In this document: positions 1 to 8,347 of the stretch, piece after piece
Layout of the letters: every line of letters starts with the position of its first letter
Numbering within the stretch: the stretch's first letter is position 1
From: an uncultured bacterium
GTDB taxonomy: Bacteria; Bacillota; Clostridia; Lachnospirales; Lachnospiraceae
Assembly: GCA_947643595.1 (NCBI GenBank)
Contig: CANRWP010000010.1
Coordinates: 1 to 64,000 of the forward strand
Direction: 5' to 3'
DNA length: 64,000 bases
The notes under the pieces: model-generated
What the model was told of the DNA's origin: nothing
The model's input: only the letters and a program-made list of their open reading frames with translations
Databases searched by the model: none
Program-made: the position numbers and the translations under genes

Positions 1-26
1 TAATTGTGTAAAATATCCGTATTGTA

Positions 27-78
27 AATCTGCCGTACAACGGCAAAAGAAAAAAAGCCGTTGTATAGCAGACATTTG
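27..78. repeat. Long hairpin in mobile-element remnant
   Basis: The arm TACAACGGC pairs with GCCGTTGTA. After a 2-nt internal mismatch, TCTGC pairs with GCAGA, around an A-rich loop of about 12 nt. No T-run follows on the plus strand, so it is not an obvious intrinsic terminator. It could be an RNA structure or a recombination site. Confidence 0.45.
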
Positions 79-89
79 GGTGCATTGAT

Positions 90-122
90 GCAGCAGCTTT
101 GGGAACCAGGGCTGCTGTTTTT
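90..122 (+). terminator. Rho-independent terminator
   Basis: CAGCAGC (91-97) pairs with GCTGCTG (111-117) and is followed directly by five T residues. It probably ends a plus-strand transcript coming from upstream of the window. Confidence 0.6.
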
Positions 123-190
123 GCTGTAAGTTTTGTTGGAGTGATAGGAGAAAATGAAACGATAGTTTAAAGACAAGGAGATGTAGAACG

Positions 191-334
191 ATGAGACTAA
201 AGCGAAAAATACTTAAGGACAGGATAAGGACGTTCATCAAAAATATTGGCATATTGCACACATCAAGGTGTACCGCAAGGAAGAAAGAAACTTCACTGCG
301 GCACACCTTTTTTAATGGTGCGAAATTTGTCTGA
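191..334 (+). CDS. Doubtful small basic peptide ORF (47 aa)
   Basis: An ATG preceded by AAGGAG opens a 47-codon frame beginning MRLKRKILKDRIRTF, rich in Lys and Arg. A terminator-like hairpin (267-313) lies inside its 3' half. This suggests either a leader ORF whose transcript is attenuated or a chance frame. I do not recognise the product. It is absent from the ORF track because it is under 60 codons. Confidence 0.25.
   Translation: MRLKRKILKDRIRTFIKNIGILHTSRCTARKKETSLRHTFFNGAKFV
267..313 (+). terminator. Terminator/attenuator-like hairpin
   Basis: GGTGTACCGCA (267-277) pairs with TGCGGCACACC (297-307) with one mismatch, followed by TTTTTT (308-313). It is a convincing intrinsic terminator for plus-strand transcription and may be an attenuator because it overlaps the small ORF at 191-334. 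Confidence 0.65.
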
Positions 335-425
335 TTTTGGCTTTTGTTGCCGTTTATCCGTTGCGTATTTGTGTGCAAAATGTGGCTGGAACTATTCCGC
401 TTTTGGAGGGGGATTCCGCTTGGGT

Positions 426-767
426 TTACTGCTTCATGGTGGGCTGTTTTGAGAGCATGGATTTTTGTGTATCCCACACCTGTTTCATCAGCTTTTTCAC
501 TTCCTCCACATCGGCTTTATAGACGTTGCCTGTGGCGTTCATTCGCTTGGCGATCTGGTTTAAGTTGCCGCTGATTTTTCCAAGCGTGTAGTTGTATTCC
601 CGCAGGTCTGAATAGTCAATGTCATAGACAAAGCCGTACAAAATCAGGCGGCGGAGGAAAGTGGACTTGCTTTTCATGCCAGAGATTTTTACTTTCTGCT
701 CCAGTATGTATTGCTCCTTGTCACTTAGATATATTTTCAGCTCATTTTTGCGCTCACGGTTTGCCAT
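426..767 (-). CDS. mobC: MobC-like mobilization accessory protein
   Basis: The 113-aa basic protein has the pattern of plasmid and transposon MobC relaxosome proteins. An N-terminal part resembling a ribbon-helix-helix (KNELKIYLSDKEQYILEQK) is followed by a region with GKISGNLNQIAKRMN, the conserved NLNQIAK block. MobC proteins bind oriT DNA and help the relaxase nick it. The start is supported by GGAGATAAT upstream on the minus strand. A relaxase is expected just downstream (towards position 1), but no frame of 60 codons or more is present there, so the gene is orphaned or the element has decayed. Family assignment is good; function in this strain is doubtful. Confidence 0.75.
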   Translation of the reverse strand: MANRERKNELKIYLSDKEQYILEQKVKISGMKSKSTFLRRLILYGFVYDIDYSDLREYNYTLGKISGNLNQIAKRMNATGNVYKADVEEVKKLMKQVWDTQKSMLSKQPTMKQ

Positions 768-798
768 TTATTATCTCCTTTCCGTGTTGGATTTTTGA

Positions 799-1817
799 AA
801 GGATTTTACACAGGCAAAAGGGGAGTTTGTGGATACGCTGCTCCAGATCGTGGCGTTGGATGATGTAGTATGCCTGTTAGCATACAGTATCGTATCTGCT
901 ATTGCGAACGTCAGGGCGTCAGGCGGCGTCAGTGCAAACGATATTGTGATGCCGCTGGTATATAATTTTATCGCCATTTTGTTTGGATTTTTCTGCGGAT
1001 ATTTTTTAAGCAGACTACTGATCCCGACAAGGAGCAAGGACAACAGACTGATCCTCGCCATTGCCATGCTGCTCGGTATTTCCGGATTGTGCGCGGCAGT
1101 GAATATTTCTCCGCTGCTGTCCTGTATGGTATTTGGAGCGGCATATATCAATTTGACGGAGGCAAAAAACTTTTTCGGCAGATCAACAACTTTACTCCAC
1201 CGATCATGTCCATATTTTTTATTGTGTCGGGGATGAATCTTGATCTGCGGGCCCTCGAGACGGTCGGTATCATTGGCATCAGTTATTTTGCGGTGCGGAT
1301 CGTCGGAAAATATGCGGGAACTTATGTGGGCTGCCTGCTGACAGGGAGCAGCCGGGAGATGAGAAATTATATGGGGCTTGCATTGATCCCGCAGGCCGGT
1401 GTGGCAATAGGCCTTGCCTTTTTGGGGCAGAGGCTGTTGCCGACGGAAACAGGAAATCTGATGCTGGCAATCATTCTGTCCTCCTCCGTACTGTATGAAA
1501 TGATAGGACCGATCAGCGCGAAACTTGCGTTGGTATTTTCGGGAAGCATTCCCTTCGGGCATACGGAATTGCCTGAGGCAGAATCCAGGGAGAGAGAGGA
1601 AAAAGAGATGCTGCTTTGTCCGGAGGAAGGAGAAAGCAGAGGCAGCCAGTCCAGGGAACCACAGGATACAAATAGGAGTATCGAAGAATTGATGGAAGAG
1701 ATGAGTGCCGGTGTAGACGAGCGAGATGATGATGATATTGAAAAGAGCGTTATCGGGGAATCGGAAAAAGAAAAAAAGAAGAAAACAAAAGCAAAGACAA
1801 AAAAGAAAGCTTCATAA
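799..1817 (+). pseudogene. Na+/H+ antiporter (CPA family), 5'-truncated and frameshifted
   Basis: Translation from about 799 gives a KGEFVDTLLQIVALDDVVC segment, the conserved TM5-6 region of KefB/NhaP-like cation:proton antiporters, with the catalytic-type DD pair. Everything N-terminal is missing: an in-frame TGA lies at 796-798 and the mobile-element remnant lies beyond. The frame then breaks at 1168-1180, where GCA AAA AAC leaves the frame that continues as LFRQINNFTPPIMSIFF. One extra A, or a -1 slip on A-AAA-AAC, would restore it. The second part carries further membrane segments and a long charged tail ending KKKKTKAKTKKKAS. It would be a membrane protein exchanging Na+ or K+ for H+. 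With the 5' half lost it is very probably non-functional unless the rest lies beyond the element. Confidence 0.8.
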
Positions 1818-1821
1818 CCAG

Positions 1822-1860
1822 ACAACCCTGTCATATACTGACAGGGTTGTTGACTTTTTT
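1822..1860 (+). terminator. Rho-independent terminator after antiporter
   Basis: ACAACCCTGTCA (1822-1833) and TGACAGGGTTGT (1839-1850) form a perfect 12-bp stem with a 5-nt loop, followed after TGAC by a T-run. It separates the antiporter remnant from trmB. Confidence 0.9.
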
Positions 1861-1877
1861 CTTCAAAAGAGTAAAAT
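1850..1877 (+). promoter_or_regulatory. Promoter of the trmB-mrp operon
   Basis: A TTGACT -35 box (1850-1855), a 16-bp spacer and a TAAAAT -10 box (1872-1877) lie 36 bp before the trmB start. The -35 box overlaps the distal edge of the preceding terminator hairpin. Confidence 0.55.
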
Positions 1878-1913
1878 AGGGAAAAATCGGTAATGACAGA
1901 AAGGGAGCTTTTT

Positions 1914-2558
1914 ATGCGTTTACGAAATATTCCCGGGGCCAGAGAGGCGATCGGAACCAGCGAATATGTGATTCCGGAGGAGAATGAGTGTGCCGGAAAG
2001 TGGAGGGAAATTTTCGGAGAGGAAAAGCCGGTTCATATAGAGATAGGCACAGGCAAAGGGCGGTTTTTGACGGAGCTTGCTGTGGCGAATCCGGGAATCA
2101 GCTATGTGGGGATAGAGAAGTATTCCAGCGTACTTTTCCGGGCAATTCAGAAGATGGAGGAAAATCCTCTTCCCAATGTTCGATTTATCCGCATGGAGGC
2201 GGAACATATCCTGCGCTATTTTGCGGAGGGGGAGGTGGAGCGGGTCTACCTGAACTTTTCCGATCCCTGGCCGAAGGAACGCCACGCGAAGAGAAGGCTG
2301 GTCTCGAGGGAATTTCTCGACCGTTACAGGGTGCTGCTGAAAGCCGGCGGCCATCTGGAGTTTAAGACGGACAACAGAGATCTGTTTGAGTTCGGTGTGG
2401 AGGAGACGGAGCCGGCGAAGTGGGAGATCCTGGAGATCACCCGCGATCTCCACCACGATGCGAAAATGAATCAGGGAAATATAATGACGGAGTATGAGGA
2501 GAGGTTTTCCTCGAAGGGAAATCCGATCTGCAAGTATATCATCCGCCCGGTAGTCTGA
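1914..2558 (+). CDS. trmB: tRNA (guanine-N7)-methyltransferase TrmB
   Basis: TrmB uses S-adenosylmethionine to methylate G46 of tRNA to m7G in the cytoplasm. The SAM-binding motif IEIGTGKGRFL lies near residue 45, and the family signature FSDPWPKERHAKRRL lies in the middle of the protein. The length of 214 aa is normal. The ORF track starts at 1893, but the ATG at 1914 gives the usual family N-terminus MRLRNIPGARE and has AGGGAG at proper spacing, so I chose it. mrpE begins 15 bp after the stop with no terminator between, so trmB is the first cistron of the Mrp operon. That looks like a positional rather than a functional link. Confidence 0.95.
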   Translation: MRLRNIPGAREAIGTSEYVIPEENECAGKWREIFGEEKPVHIEIGTGKGRFLTELAVANPGISYVGIEKYSSVLFRAIQKMEENPLPNVRFIRMEAEHILRYFAEGEVERVYLNFSDPWPKERHAKRRLVSREFLDRYRVLLKAGGHLEFKTDNRDLFEFGVEETEPAKWEILEITRDLHHDAKMNQGNIMTEYEERFSSKGNPICKYIIRPVV

Positions 2559-2573
2559 CAGGAGAAAAAGCAA

Positions 2574-3032
2574 ATGTTTATTTTACTGTTACTGATCTGG
2601 TTTGTATTCAACGGAAAGATCACACTGGAAATTGCGATGCTGGGGATCATCCTCTGCTTTTGCATCTACCTGTTTATGTGCAAATTTATGGGCTACAGTG
2701 TGAGGAAAGATATTGCGCTGATAAAAAAGAGTGTTTATTTCTTTTATTATATCGTCGTGCTGATCGTGGAGATCATAAAAGCGAATATTCAGGTGATACA
2801 TTTCGTGTTGAATGACAGGGAAATTGTGGAGCCGGTTATTGTGGAGCACAGGACGCGGTTAAGGACAAACCTTGGCAGGGTGATTCTGGCGAATTCGATT
2901 ACGCTCACGCCGGGAACTATCACGGTATCCCTGGAGGGGAATGAGCTGGTAATCCACTGTCTGGACAGTACGATGGCGGAGGGAATCGAGAATACCATCT
3001 TTGAGAGGCTGTTAGAAAAGATGGAGGCATAG
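2574..3032 (+). CDS. mrpE: Mrp antiporter subunit E (MnhE family)
   Basis: The 152-aa protein has two closely spaced N-terminal hydrophobic segments, a further hydrophobic helix (IVVLIVEIIKANIQV), and the MnhE signature around LRTNLGRVILANSITLTPGTITV. MrpE is a small membrane subunit of multisubunit cation/proton antiporters and is also found in membrane-bound hydrogenase modules. Its start follows AGGAGAAAAAGCAA. It is followed at about 20 bp by mrpF in the same transcript. Confidence 0.93.
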   Translation: MFILLLLIWFVFNGKITLEIAMLGIILCFCIYLFMCKFMGYSVRKDIALIKKSVYFFYYIVVLIVEIIKANIQVIHFVLNDREIVEPVIVEHRTRLRTNLGRVILANSITLTPGTITVSLEGNELVIHCLDSTMAEGIENTIFERLLEKMEA

Positions 3033-3052
3033 AGCAGGGAGCGAGGCGGAGG

Positions 3053-3379
3053 ATGGAACTGGTACAACAATATTCCGGAGTTTTTCATATTTTTATAGTG
3101 ATATTGGCGCTGTTGACAATACTTTGTCTGATCAGGGCAGTGAAGGGGCCGACGATCGCTGACAGACTGGTTGCGGTAAACATGATGGGGACGATCGTAA
3201 TGGTCATTATAGCGATACTGGCGCTGCTGATGAAGGAGGATTATCTGGTGGATATCTGCCTGATCTATGCGATGATCAGTTTCCTCGCAGTGGTGGTGTT
3301 GACAAAGGTATATACAGGAGTATATATCGAACACAGAGAATTGCAGGAAAAGAGAGAAAGAGGGGATCAGGCGTTATGA
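3053..3379 (+). CDS. mrpF: Mrp antiporter subunit F
   Basis: The 108-aa protein has three hydrophobic helices and the MrpF core RAVKGPTIADRLVAVN. It is a small integral membrane subunit of the Mrp complex. The start ATG follows GGAGG closely, and the stop overlaps the mrpG start (ATGA), indicating translational coupling. The last 20 residues are charged and cytoplasmic. Confidence 0.93.
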   Translation: MELVQQYSGVFHIFIVILALLTILCLIRAVKGPTIADRLVAVNMMGTIVMVIIAILALLMKEDYLVDICLIYAMISFLAVVVLTKVYTGVYIEHRELQEKRERGDQAL

Positions 3380-3702
3380 TATTTGAAAGGATAAGATTTA
3401 TTTTGGGAGTGGGCCTTCTGGCGATCGGTGTAGTCACTTTTGCGCTGGAAGTTCTGGGTGTCTTCCGGTTTAAATATGTTCTGAACAGAATGCATGCGGC
3501 GGCGATGGGCGATACGCTGGGAATCGGCTCCTCGCTGGCAGGCCTGATGATTTTGTTCGGCTTTCAATTCGTCACGCTGAAACTGGTTCTTGTGGTTATT
3601 TTTCTTTGGTGCGCGTCGCCCGTGTCCTCCCATCTGATCTCAAGGCTGGAATGTACGGTCAACGAAGATCTGAAGAAATACTGTGAAGTAAAATCGAAAT
3701 AA
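3376..3702 (+). CDS. mrpG: Mrp antiporter subunit G
   Basis: The 108-aa, three-helix protein has the PhaG/MnhG pattern: GVFRFKYVLNRMHAAAMGDTLG followed by hydrophobic helices and SSHLISRL. It overlaps mrpF by 4 nt. MrpG contributes to assembly of the antiporter complex in studied Mrp systems. Confidence 0.92.
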   Translation: MIFERIRFILGVGLLAIGVVTFALEVLGVFRFKYVLNRMHAAAMGDTLGIGSSLAGLMILFGFQFVTLKLVLVVIFLWCASPVSSHLISRLECTVNEDLKKYCEVKSK

Positions 3703-3711
3703 AAGGGAGAG

Positions 3712-3978
3712 ATGAAAATGCAGATTTTTCAATATATTCTGCTTGCATTTTTAGTGATCTGCGCCGTGTCGGTAAGTTTTTCAAAACGGCTTTTAAACTC
3801 CATTTTAATATTTATGTCCTACAGCCTGATCATGTCGATCATATGGATTTTGCTGGAGTCTCCGGATCTCGCCATCACGGAGGCGGCGGTGGGCGCCGGC
3901 GTCACGAGCGTGCTGTTTTTTGCGACGTTAAAAAAGATTCATGCCATGAGGGAGGAGGACGAGGATAGCGATGAGTAG
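3712..3978 (+). CDS. MbhD/DUF4040-like Mrp subunit
   Basis: This 88-aa, three-helix protein ends in PDLAITEAAVGAGVTSVLFFATLK, the hallmark of the DUF4040/MbhD domain. In Bacillus that domain is the penultimate part of MrpA; in archaeal Mbh and Mbs complexes it is a separate subunit. It lies on the ion path of these complexes. An ATG at 3718 (MQIF) has better spacing to AAGGGAG than the ATG at 3712, so the first two residues are uncertain. The stop overlaps the next gene by 8 nt. Confidence 0.88.
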   Translation: MKMQIFQYILLAFLVICAVSVSFSKRLLNSILIFMSYSLIMSIIWILLESPDLAITEAAVGAGVTSVLFFATLKKIHAMREEDEDSDE

Positions 3979-4945
3979 ACTGATTCCCGAGGAGGAATAC
4001 GGAAAAAGGCCAATAGGGGCCCTCAGGCAGTGGATGAGCGGTGTCAGAGATCCCTACCTCAACAACGTTGAGGCGAAAGAGAAAACGGGACAGGGCGAGG
4101 AGAGCGAGGAACAGCTGGAAGAATATCAGAGAGAAGTGCTCAGCGTTATCCGCAAAGCACAAGATACCGCAAATAATAGCCAGTACACTCTGTTTCGAAA
4201 ATTTTACAGGTCAGCTGCGCTGATCTGTTGTCTGACACTGACGCTGATGCTGCTGATAACGGTGGCTTACCTGCCGCCGGTGGGCAATGCCGGAAATCCG
4301 GCGCACAACGAGGTTGCCGCGAAATATATCAAGGACGGGATGCAGGACACCGGGGCGGTAAATATTGTCACGGGAATGATTCTGGACTACCGCGCTTTCG
4401 ATACATTCGGGGAGTCCAACGTTCTGTTTATCGCCACCTGTACCGTGCTGATCCTGATGCGGAACGACAAAAAGAAGGGCAGAGGCAGCGCGGAGGAAGA
4501 GGAGCGGCGGGACAGCTTTTATGAGCCGAAGAGCGACAAGATTTTGCAGACGTCGGCGATGATACTGGTGCCGTTTATTATACTGTTCGGAATCTATGTG
4601 ATACTTAACGGGCATCTCTCGCCGGGCGGCGGCTTTTCCGGCGGCGCCATCATCGGGGCAGGGCTGATCTTATATCTGAACGCTTTCGGCATTGAGAAAA
4701 CGGAAAAGTTTTTTACCGCAAAGACATACAAGTGGATCAGCTTCTGTTCGCTCAGTTTTTACTGCATTGCGAAAAGTTATTCTTTCTACACGGGGGCGCA
4801 TCACTTAGAGAGCGGGATACCGCTGGGAATACCGGGGAATATCCTGAGCAGCGGGCTGATCCTGCCGCTCAATATCTGTGTCGGTCTGGTGGTGGCATGC
4901 ACGATGTATGCGTTCTTTGTGTTGTTCCGCAAGGGAGGGTTTTAG
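3971..4945 (+). CDS. Fused MbhE-MrpB antiporter subunit
   Basis: The 324-aa protein has a hydrophilic N-terminus (about 1-75) and one membrane helix. An MbhE/MrpA-tail segment with GAVNIVTGMILDYRAFDTFG follows, then a polar linker, then an MnhB domain with ILNGHLSPGGGFSGGAIIGAG and four helices. In Bacillus the first part is the C-terminus of MrpA and the second is MrpB; here they form one chain. The long N-terminal cytoplasmic extension is unusual and I cannot assign it a role. It overlaps the upstream gene by 8 nt, and mrpC follows at once. Confidence 0.88.
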   Translation: MSRLIPEEEYGKRPIGALRQWMSGVRDPYLNNVEAKEKTGQGEESEEQLEEYQREVLSVIRKAQDTANNSQYTLFRKFYRSAALICCLTLTLMLLITVAYLPPVGNAGNPAHNEVAAKYIKDGMQDTGAVNIVTGMILDYRAFDTFGESNVLFIATCTVLILMRNDKKKGRGSAEEEERRDSFYEPKSDKILQTSAMILVPFIILFGIYVILNGHLSPGGGFSGGAIIGAGLILYLNAFGIEKTEKFFTAKTYKWISFCSLSFYCIAKSYSFYTGAHHLESGIPLGIPGNILSSGLILPLNICVGLVVACTMYAFFVLFRKGGF

Positions 4946-4947
4946 AT

Positions 4948-5325
4948 ATGCCTGAGACAAATTTTCTGGTAAACTACGGGGAAGAGGTTGCAATACTGCT
5001 GTTCGGTATCGGTTTTGCAAATCTTCTGATTCAGAAAAACCTGATCAAAAAGGTTATCGGCCTGAATATTATGGATACGGCAGTATATCTGTTTCTGGCG
5101 GAAAAGGGATATATTGCCGGCAGAGCTGCTCCGATCGTGGTGGACGGGGTGCAGGAAGTGGAGGCCTACATCAACCCCATTCCCAGCGGTCTTGTGCTGA
5201 CAGGAATCGTGGTATCGGTGTCGGTGACGGCGCTGATGCTCTCGCTGACAGTGCGCTTATACCAGAGATACCATACGTTGGATCTGGATGAGATATCCAT
5301 GCAGCTGAGGAAGGAGGGACTTTGA
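4948..5325 (+). CDS. mrpC: Mrp antiporter subunit C (NuoK-like)
   Basis: The 125-aa protein has three membrane helices and the NuoK/MrpC pattern (LIQKNLIKKVIGLNIMDTAV, and PSGLVLTGIVVSVSVTALMLSL). The ORF track extends it upstream to 4732 inside the previous gene. The ATG at 4948, preceded by GGGAGGG, is the credible start. MrpC is homologous to complex I subunit NuoK. The stop overlaps the next ATG (TGATG). Confidence 0.93.
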   Translation: MPETNFLVNYGEEVAILLFGIGFANLLIQKNLIKKVIGLNIMDTAVYLFLAEKGYIAGRAAPIVVDGVQEVEAYINPIPSGLVLTGIVVSVSVTALMLSLTVRLYQRYHTLDLDEISMQLRKEGL

Positions 5326-6839
5326 TGGATTTTATACAGAATGTGCCCTTTTTCTCGATTATGATCTCCATGTTTTCGGGTATTATCTCCTCGATCCTCT
5401 CCGAGAAATGGGCAAAACGGCTGAATACGGCGGCGATCCTTGTGGTCGGCATAATGTCCGGTGCACTGCTTCTTTACCTCTGCAGGACGGGAATCGGCAG
5501 CTATATCTTTATGATGGGGCATTTCCCTGCACCCTGGGGAAATGAGATTCGTGCCGGAGTGCTGGAGGCAGGTATGGCGATGTTTTTCTGCATCGTGATG
5601 CTGCTGTCCATGACCGGCGGCAGAAAGAAACTGTTCGACGAGGTGGAATATACTAAACACAATATTTATTATATTCTGGTAGATATGATGCTCAGTTCTC
5701 TGCTGGCGCTTATTTATACCAACGACCTTTTTACGGCGTATGTCTTTGTGGAGATCAATACGATCGCGGCCTGCGGTCTGATCATGATTCGGCAGAACGG
5801 CAGAACGATAGAGGCGGCAGTCCGCTATATGATCATGAGCCTTTTAGGTTCCGGTCTTCTGCTGATGGGCATATGTATGCTTTATGACCTGACCGGGCAT
5901 CTGCTGATGAGCAACATAAAGGAGGTCATGGCGGAGATCATGGCAAACGGCACTTACCGGATACCGATGTTAGTGACGGTAGGCATTATGACGATCGGGC
6001 TTGCAATCAAAAGCGCCCTGTTTCCCTGTCACGCCTGGCTGCCGGACGCATACGGGTACTCCACGGTATCCTCGGCGGCGATGCTCTCCTCCTTAGTGTC
6101 GAAAGGCTACATTTTTCTGCTGATCAAGATTTTTTACAGAGTCATCGGTCTGGACATTATTTACAGCAGTCATATTATCGGTATACTTTTTATATTTGGA
6201 CTGTGCGGTATGCTGTTCGGTTCTTTCAGCGCGATCGGCGAGAAGGATATCCGGAGGATGATCGCGTTTTCCTCGGTGGCGCAGATCGGTTATATTTACA
6301 TGGGCTTCGGTCTGGGGATGAAAGAGGGCATGGTTGCCAGCGTCTACCACATTCTTGTGCATGCAGCGACAAAATCGCTGCTGTTTATCAGTGCCATCGG
6401 ACTGACGGATGTGTCTGCCGGCAGCAGGAGTTTCTTTGCGCTGAACGGCTCGGGGTACCGCAACAGGATCGCGGGTATCGGTTTTGCGGTGGGCTCTCTG
6501 TCCATGGTCGGTATTCCGATCTTTTCCGGTTTTGTCAGCAAGCTGTTGTTTGCGAAGGCCGCAATCATCAATCCGACCTGGAAGATGTTTCCGACGGTGA
6601 TAGTACTGGCGATCAGCACGATCCTGAACGCGATCTATTTCCTGAAGACGGTGATCCGTATCTATACGCCGGAGGATCTGACGGTGGAAAAAGAGAAAGG
6701 TTCCTACTCTATCCGTTGGGATGAGCAGAAGCTGTACGCAGCGACGATCATTCTGTTTGTGGTTCTGAACCTGATTTTGGGGATGAATTCCAGGCCGGTC
6801 ATCCATCTGATAGAGACCGGACTTGCCAATTTTGCATAG
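5325..6839 (+). CDS. mrpD: Mrp antiporter-like subunit 1 (MrpD/NuoN-like)
   Basis: This 504-aa protein with about 14 helices belongs to the proton-conducting transporter family shared with NuoL/M/N. The key charged residues are present: Glu in helix 5 (YVFVEINTIAACG) and Lys in helix 7 (GLAIKSALFPCHAWLPDAY). The ORF track uses a TTG at 5322; the ATG at 5325, coupled to the mrpC stop, is more likely. It is the first of four such subunits in this operon. Confidence 0.92.
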   Translation: MDFIQNVPFFSIMISMFSGIISSILSEKWAKRLNTAAILVVGIMSGALLLYLCRTGIGSYIFMMGHFPAPWGNEIRAGVLEAGMAMFFCIVMLLSMTGGRKKLFDEVEYTKHNIYYILVDMMLSSLLALIYTNDLFTAYVFVEINTIAACGLIMIRQNGRTIEAAVRYMIMSLLGSGLLLMGICMLYDLTGHLLMSNIKEVMAEIMANGTYRIPMLVTVGIMTIGLAIKSALFPCHAWLPDAYGYSTVSSAAMLSSLVSKGYIFLLIKIFYRVIGLDIIYSSHIIGILFIFGLCGMLFGSFSAIGEKDIRRMIAFSSVAQIGYIYMGFGLGMKEGMVASVYHILVHAATKSLLFISAIGLTDVSAGSRSFFALNGSGYRNRIAGIGFAVGSLSMVGIPIFSGFVSKLLFAKAAIINPTWKMFPTVIVLAISTILNAIYFLKTVIRIYTPEDLTVEKEKGSYSIRWDEQKLYAATIILFVVLNLILGMNSRPVIHLIETGLANFA

Positions 6840-6856
6840 AGGAGAAACAAAGTACT

Positions 6857-8335
6857 GTGAATGTTTCAATAATCATTTTAGCAACGATATTTTTTCCCAT
6901 ATTTTTCGGAGCCGCTATCCTGTCCGTGCCGGAGTTTCGTTCCAGGAACCATTTGCTTGTCGCGGAGGGGGCGGGGCTTGTGATCACTGCTGTTCTGGCG
7001 GGATGTACGCTGGGAAGCGCTGAGACGGAGCTTTTTTTATTCCGGCTGGGAGATAAGCTGGATATCTATTTTCATCCGGACAGTCTAGGGCGGATATTCG
7101 CCGCCGTTGTGACCATCGTCTGGGTGTTTGCGGGTTTCTATTCCTTTGAATATATGAAGCATGAGAGGGAGGAGAAGCGGTATTTCGGCTTTTATCTGAT
7201 GGCCTTTGGCGTGGTGCTGGCGCTTAGCTTCGCGGGCAATATTGTAACCTATTACCTGTTTTATGAACTGATGACGTTGTTCTCCGTGCCTCTTGTGCTG
7301 CATTCCCGGACAAAGGAGGCGGTCATGGGCGGTCTGAAGTATCTGTTTTATTCCCTGTGCGGCGCGTACATGGTGCTGCTGGGTATATACTTTTTAAATA
7401 AGTACGCGGATACCTTAAACTTTACGGCGGGGGGAGCGCTGAACAGGGAGCTGGCAGCGGGAAATGAGAAGACGCTGCTTATCATCGTATTCTTTATGAT
7501 TCTGGGTTTCGGTGTGAAGGCGGGCATGTTTCCGATGCACGCATGGCTTCCCACGGCCCATCCGGTGGCGCCCGCGCCTGCCAGCGCGATACTCTCCGGA
7601 CTGATCGTGAAGGCGGGTGTGTTGGGAATTGTTCGCACAGTATACTTTTTATTTGGAGAATCCTTCATCAGAGGAACCTGGGTGCAGACTGCGTGGCTGA
7701 CGTTGACATTGATTACGATCTTCATGGGTTCCATGCTGGCATACCGGGAAAAAGTTATGAAAAAAAGGCTGGCCTATTCCACGGTAAGCCAGGTTTCCTA
7801 TATCCTCTTCGGACTTGCACTGTTGGAGCCCTCCGCCATGACCGGCGCGCTGCTCCACATGGTGTTCCATGCGTTTATCAAAGTGACGCTGTTTCTGTCT
7901 GCGGGGGCGATCATCTACAGGACCGGGAGGACAAACGTGGATGATATGGCGGGGAGCGGCAAGGAGATGCCCGTCACGATATGGTGTTATACATTTGCCT
8001 CGCTGGCGCTGATCGGCATTCCTCCTGCCAGCGGCTTTATCAGCAAATGGCATCTCGCAGTCGGCGCCCTGCAGTCCGGCACCGGTATCTTCACCTGGCT
8101 CGGGCCTGCGGTTCTGCTGATCTCCGCGCTGCTGACCGCGGGATATCTGCTTCCCGTCACGGTAAAAGGGTTTCTGCCGGGGGATGATTTTGACTGTGGG
8201 AATCTGCAGAAAAAGGAGCCGAACCTGTGGATGGTTGTTCCGCTTATCATATTTGCGGCGATGTCGATACTGCTCGGGGTATTCCCGAATCCCTTGACGG
8301 AGTATATTCAGACGATCGTCAGTGCGGTGCTATAG
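6857..8335 (+). CDS. Mrp antiporter-like subunit 2
   Basis: A 492-aa polytopic protein of the NuoL/M/N family. Glu in helix 5 (YYLFYELMTLFSVPLV), Lys in helix 7 (GFGVKAGMFPMHAWLP) and the HPVAPAPASAILSG loop are intact. The start is GTG, preceded by GAGGAG at rather long spacing. It lies 17 bp after subunit 1. Family membership is certain; which cation it moves cannot be read from the sequence. Confidence 0.9.
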   Translation: MNVSIIILATIFFPIFFGAAILSVPEFRSRNHLLVAEGAGLVITAVLAGCTLGSAETELFLFRLGDKLDIYFHPDSLGRIFAAVVTIVWVFAGFYSFEYMKHEREEKRYFGFYLMAFGVVLALSFAGNIVTYYLFYELMTLFSVPLVLHSRTKEAVMGGLKYLFYSLCGAYMVLLGIYFLNKYADTLNFTAGGALNRELAAGNEKTLLIIVFFMILGFGVKAGMFPMHAWLPTAHPVAPAPASAILSGLIVKAGVLGIVRTVYFLFGESFIRGTWVQTAWLTLTLITIFMGSMLAYREKVMKKRLAYSTVSQVSYILFGLALLEPSAMTGALLHMVFHAFIKVTLFLSAGAIIYRTGRTNVDDMAGSGKEMPVTIWCYTFASLALIGIPPASGFISKWHLAVGALQSGTGIFTWLGPAVLLISALLTAGYLLPVTVKGFLPGDDFDCGNLQKKEPNLWMVVPLIIFAAMSILLGVFPNPLTEYIQTIVSAVL

Positions 8336-8347
8336 GAGAGATTGACT

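Larger units (their letters stand above)
1..800. mobile_element. Remnant or end of a mobilizable element
   Basis: This stretch carries a MobC-like gene on the minus strand and several hairpins, and it ends where homology to a chromosomal Na+/H+ antiporter begins in mid-protein (about 798-812). The ORF track shows no relaxase on the minus strand downstream of mobC, although the two genes are normally adjacent. I see no integrase, transposase or clear terminal repeat, so the family cannot be named. The left boundary lies outside the window or is eroded. That it is an inserted element is inference from the antiporter truncation plus mobC. Confidence 0.5.

Noticed and set aside
246-574. Overlapping plus-strand ORFs (68, 61, 76 aa) at the start of the window
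   Set aside because: They lie across a terminator hairpin and antisense to mobC, lack good ribosome binding sites and have Cys/Trp-rich unlikely compositions.
771-1562. 263-aa minus-strand ORF
   Set aside because: It is the shadow of the antiporter gene; the composition is low in acidic residues and no family is recognisable.
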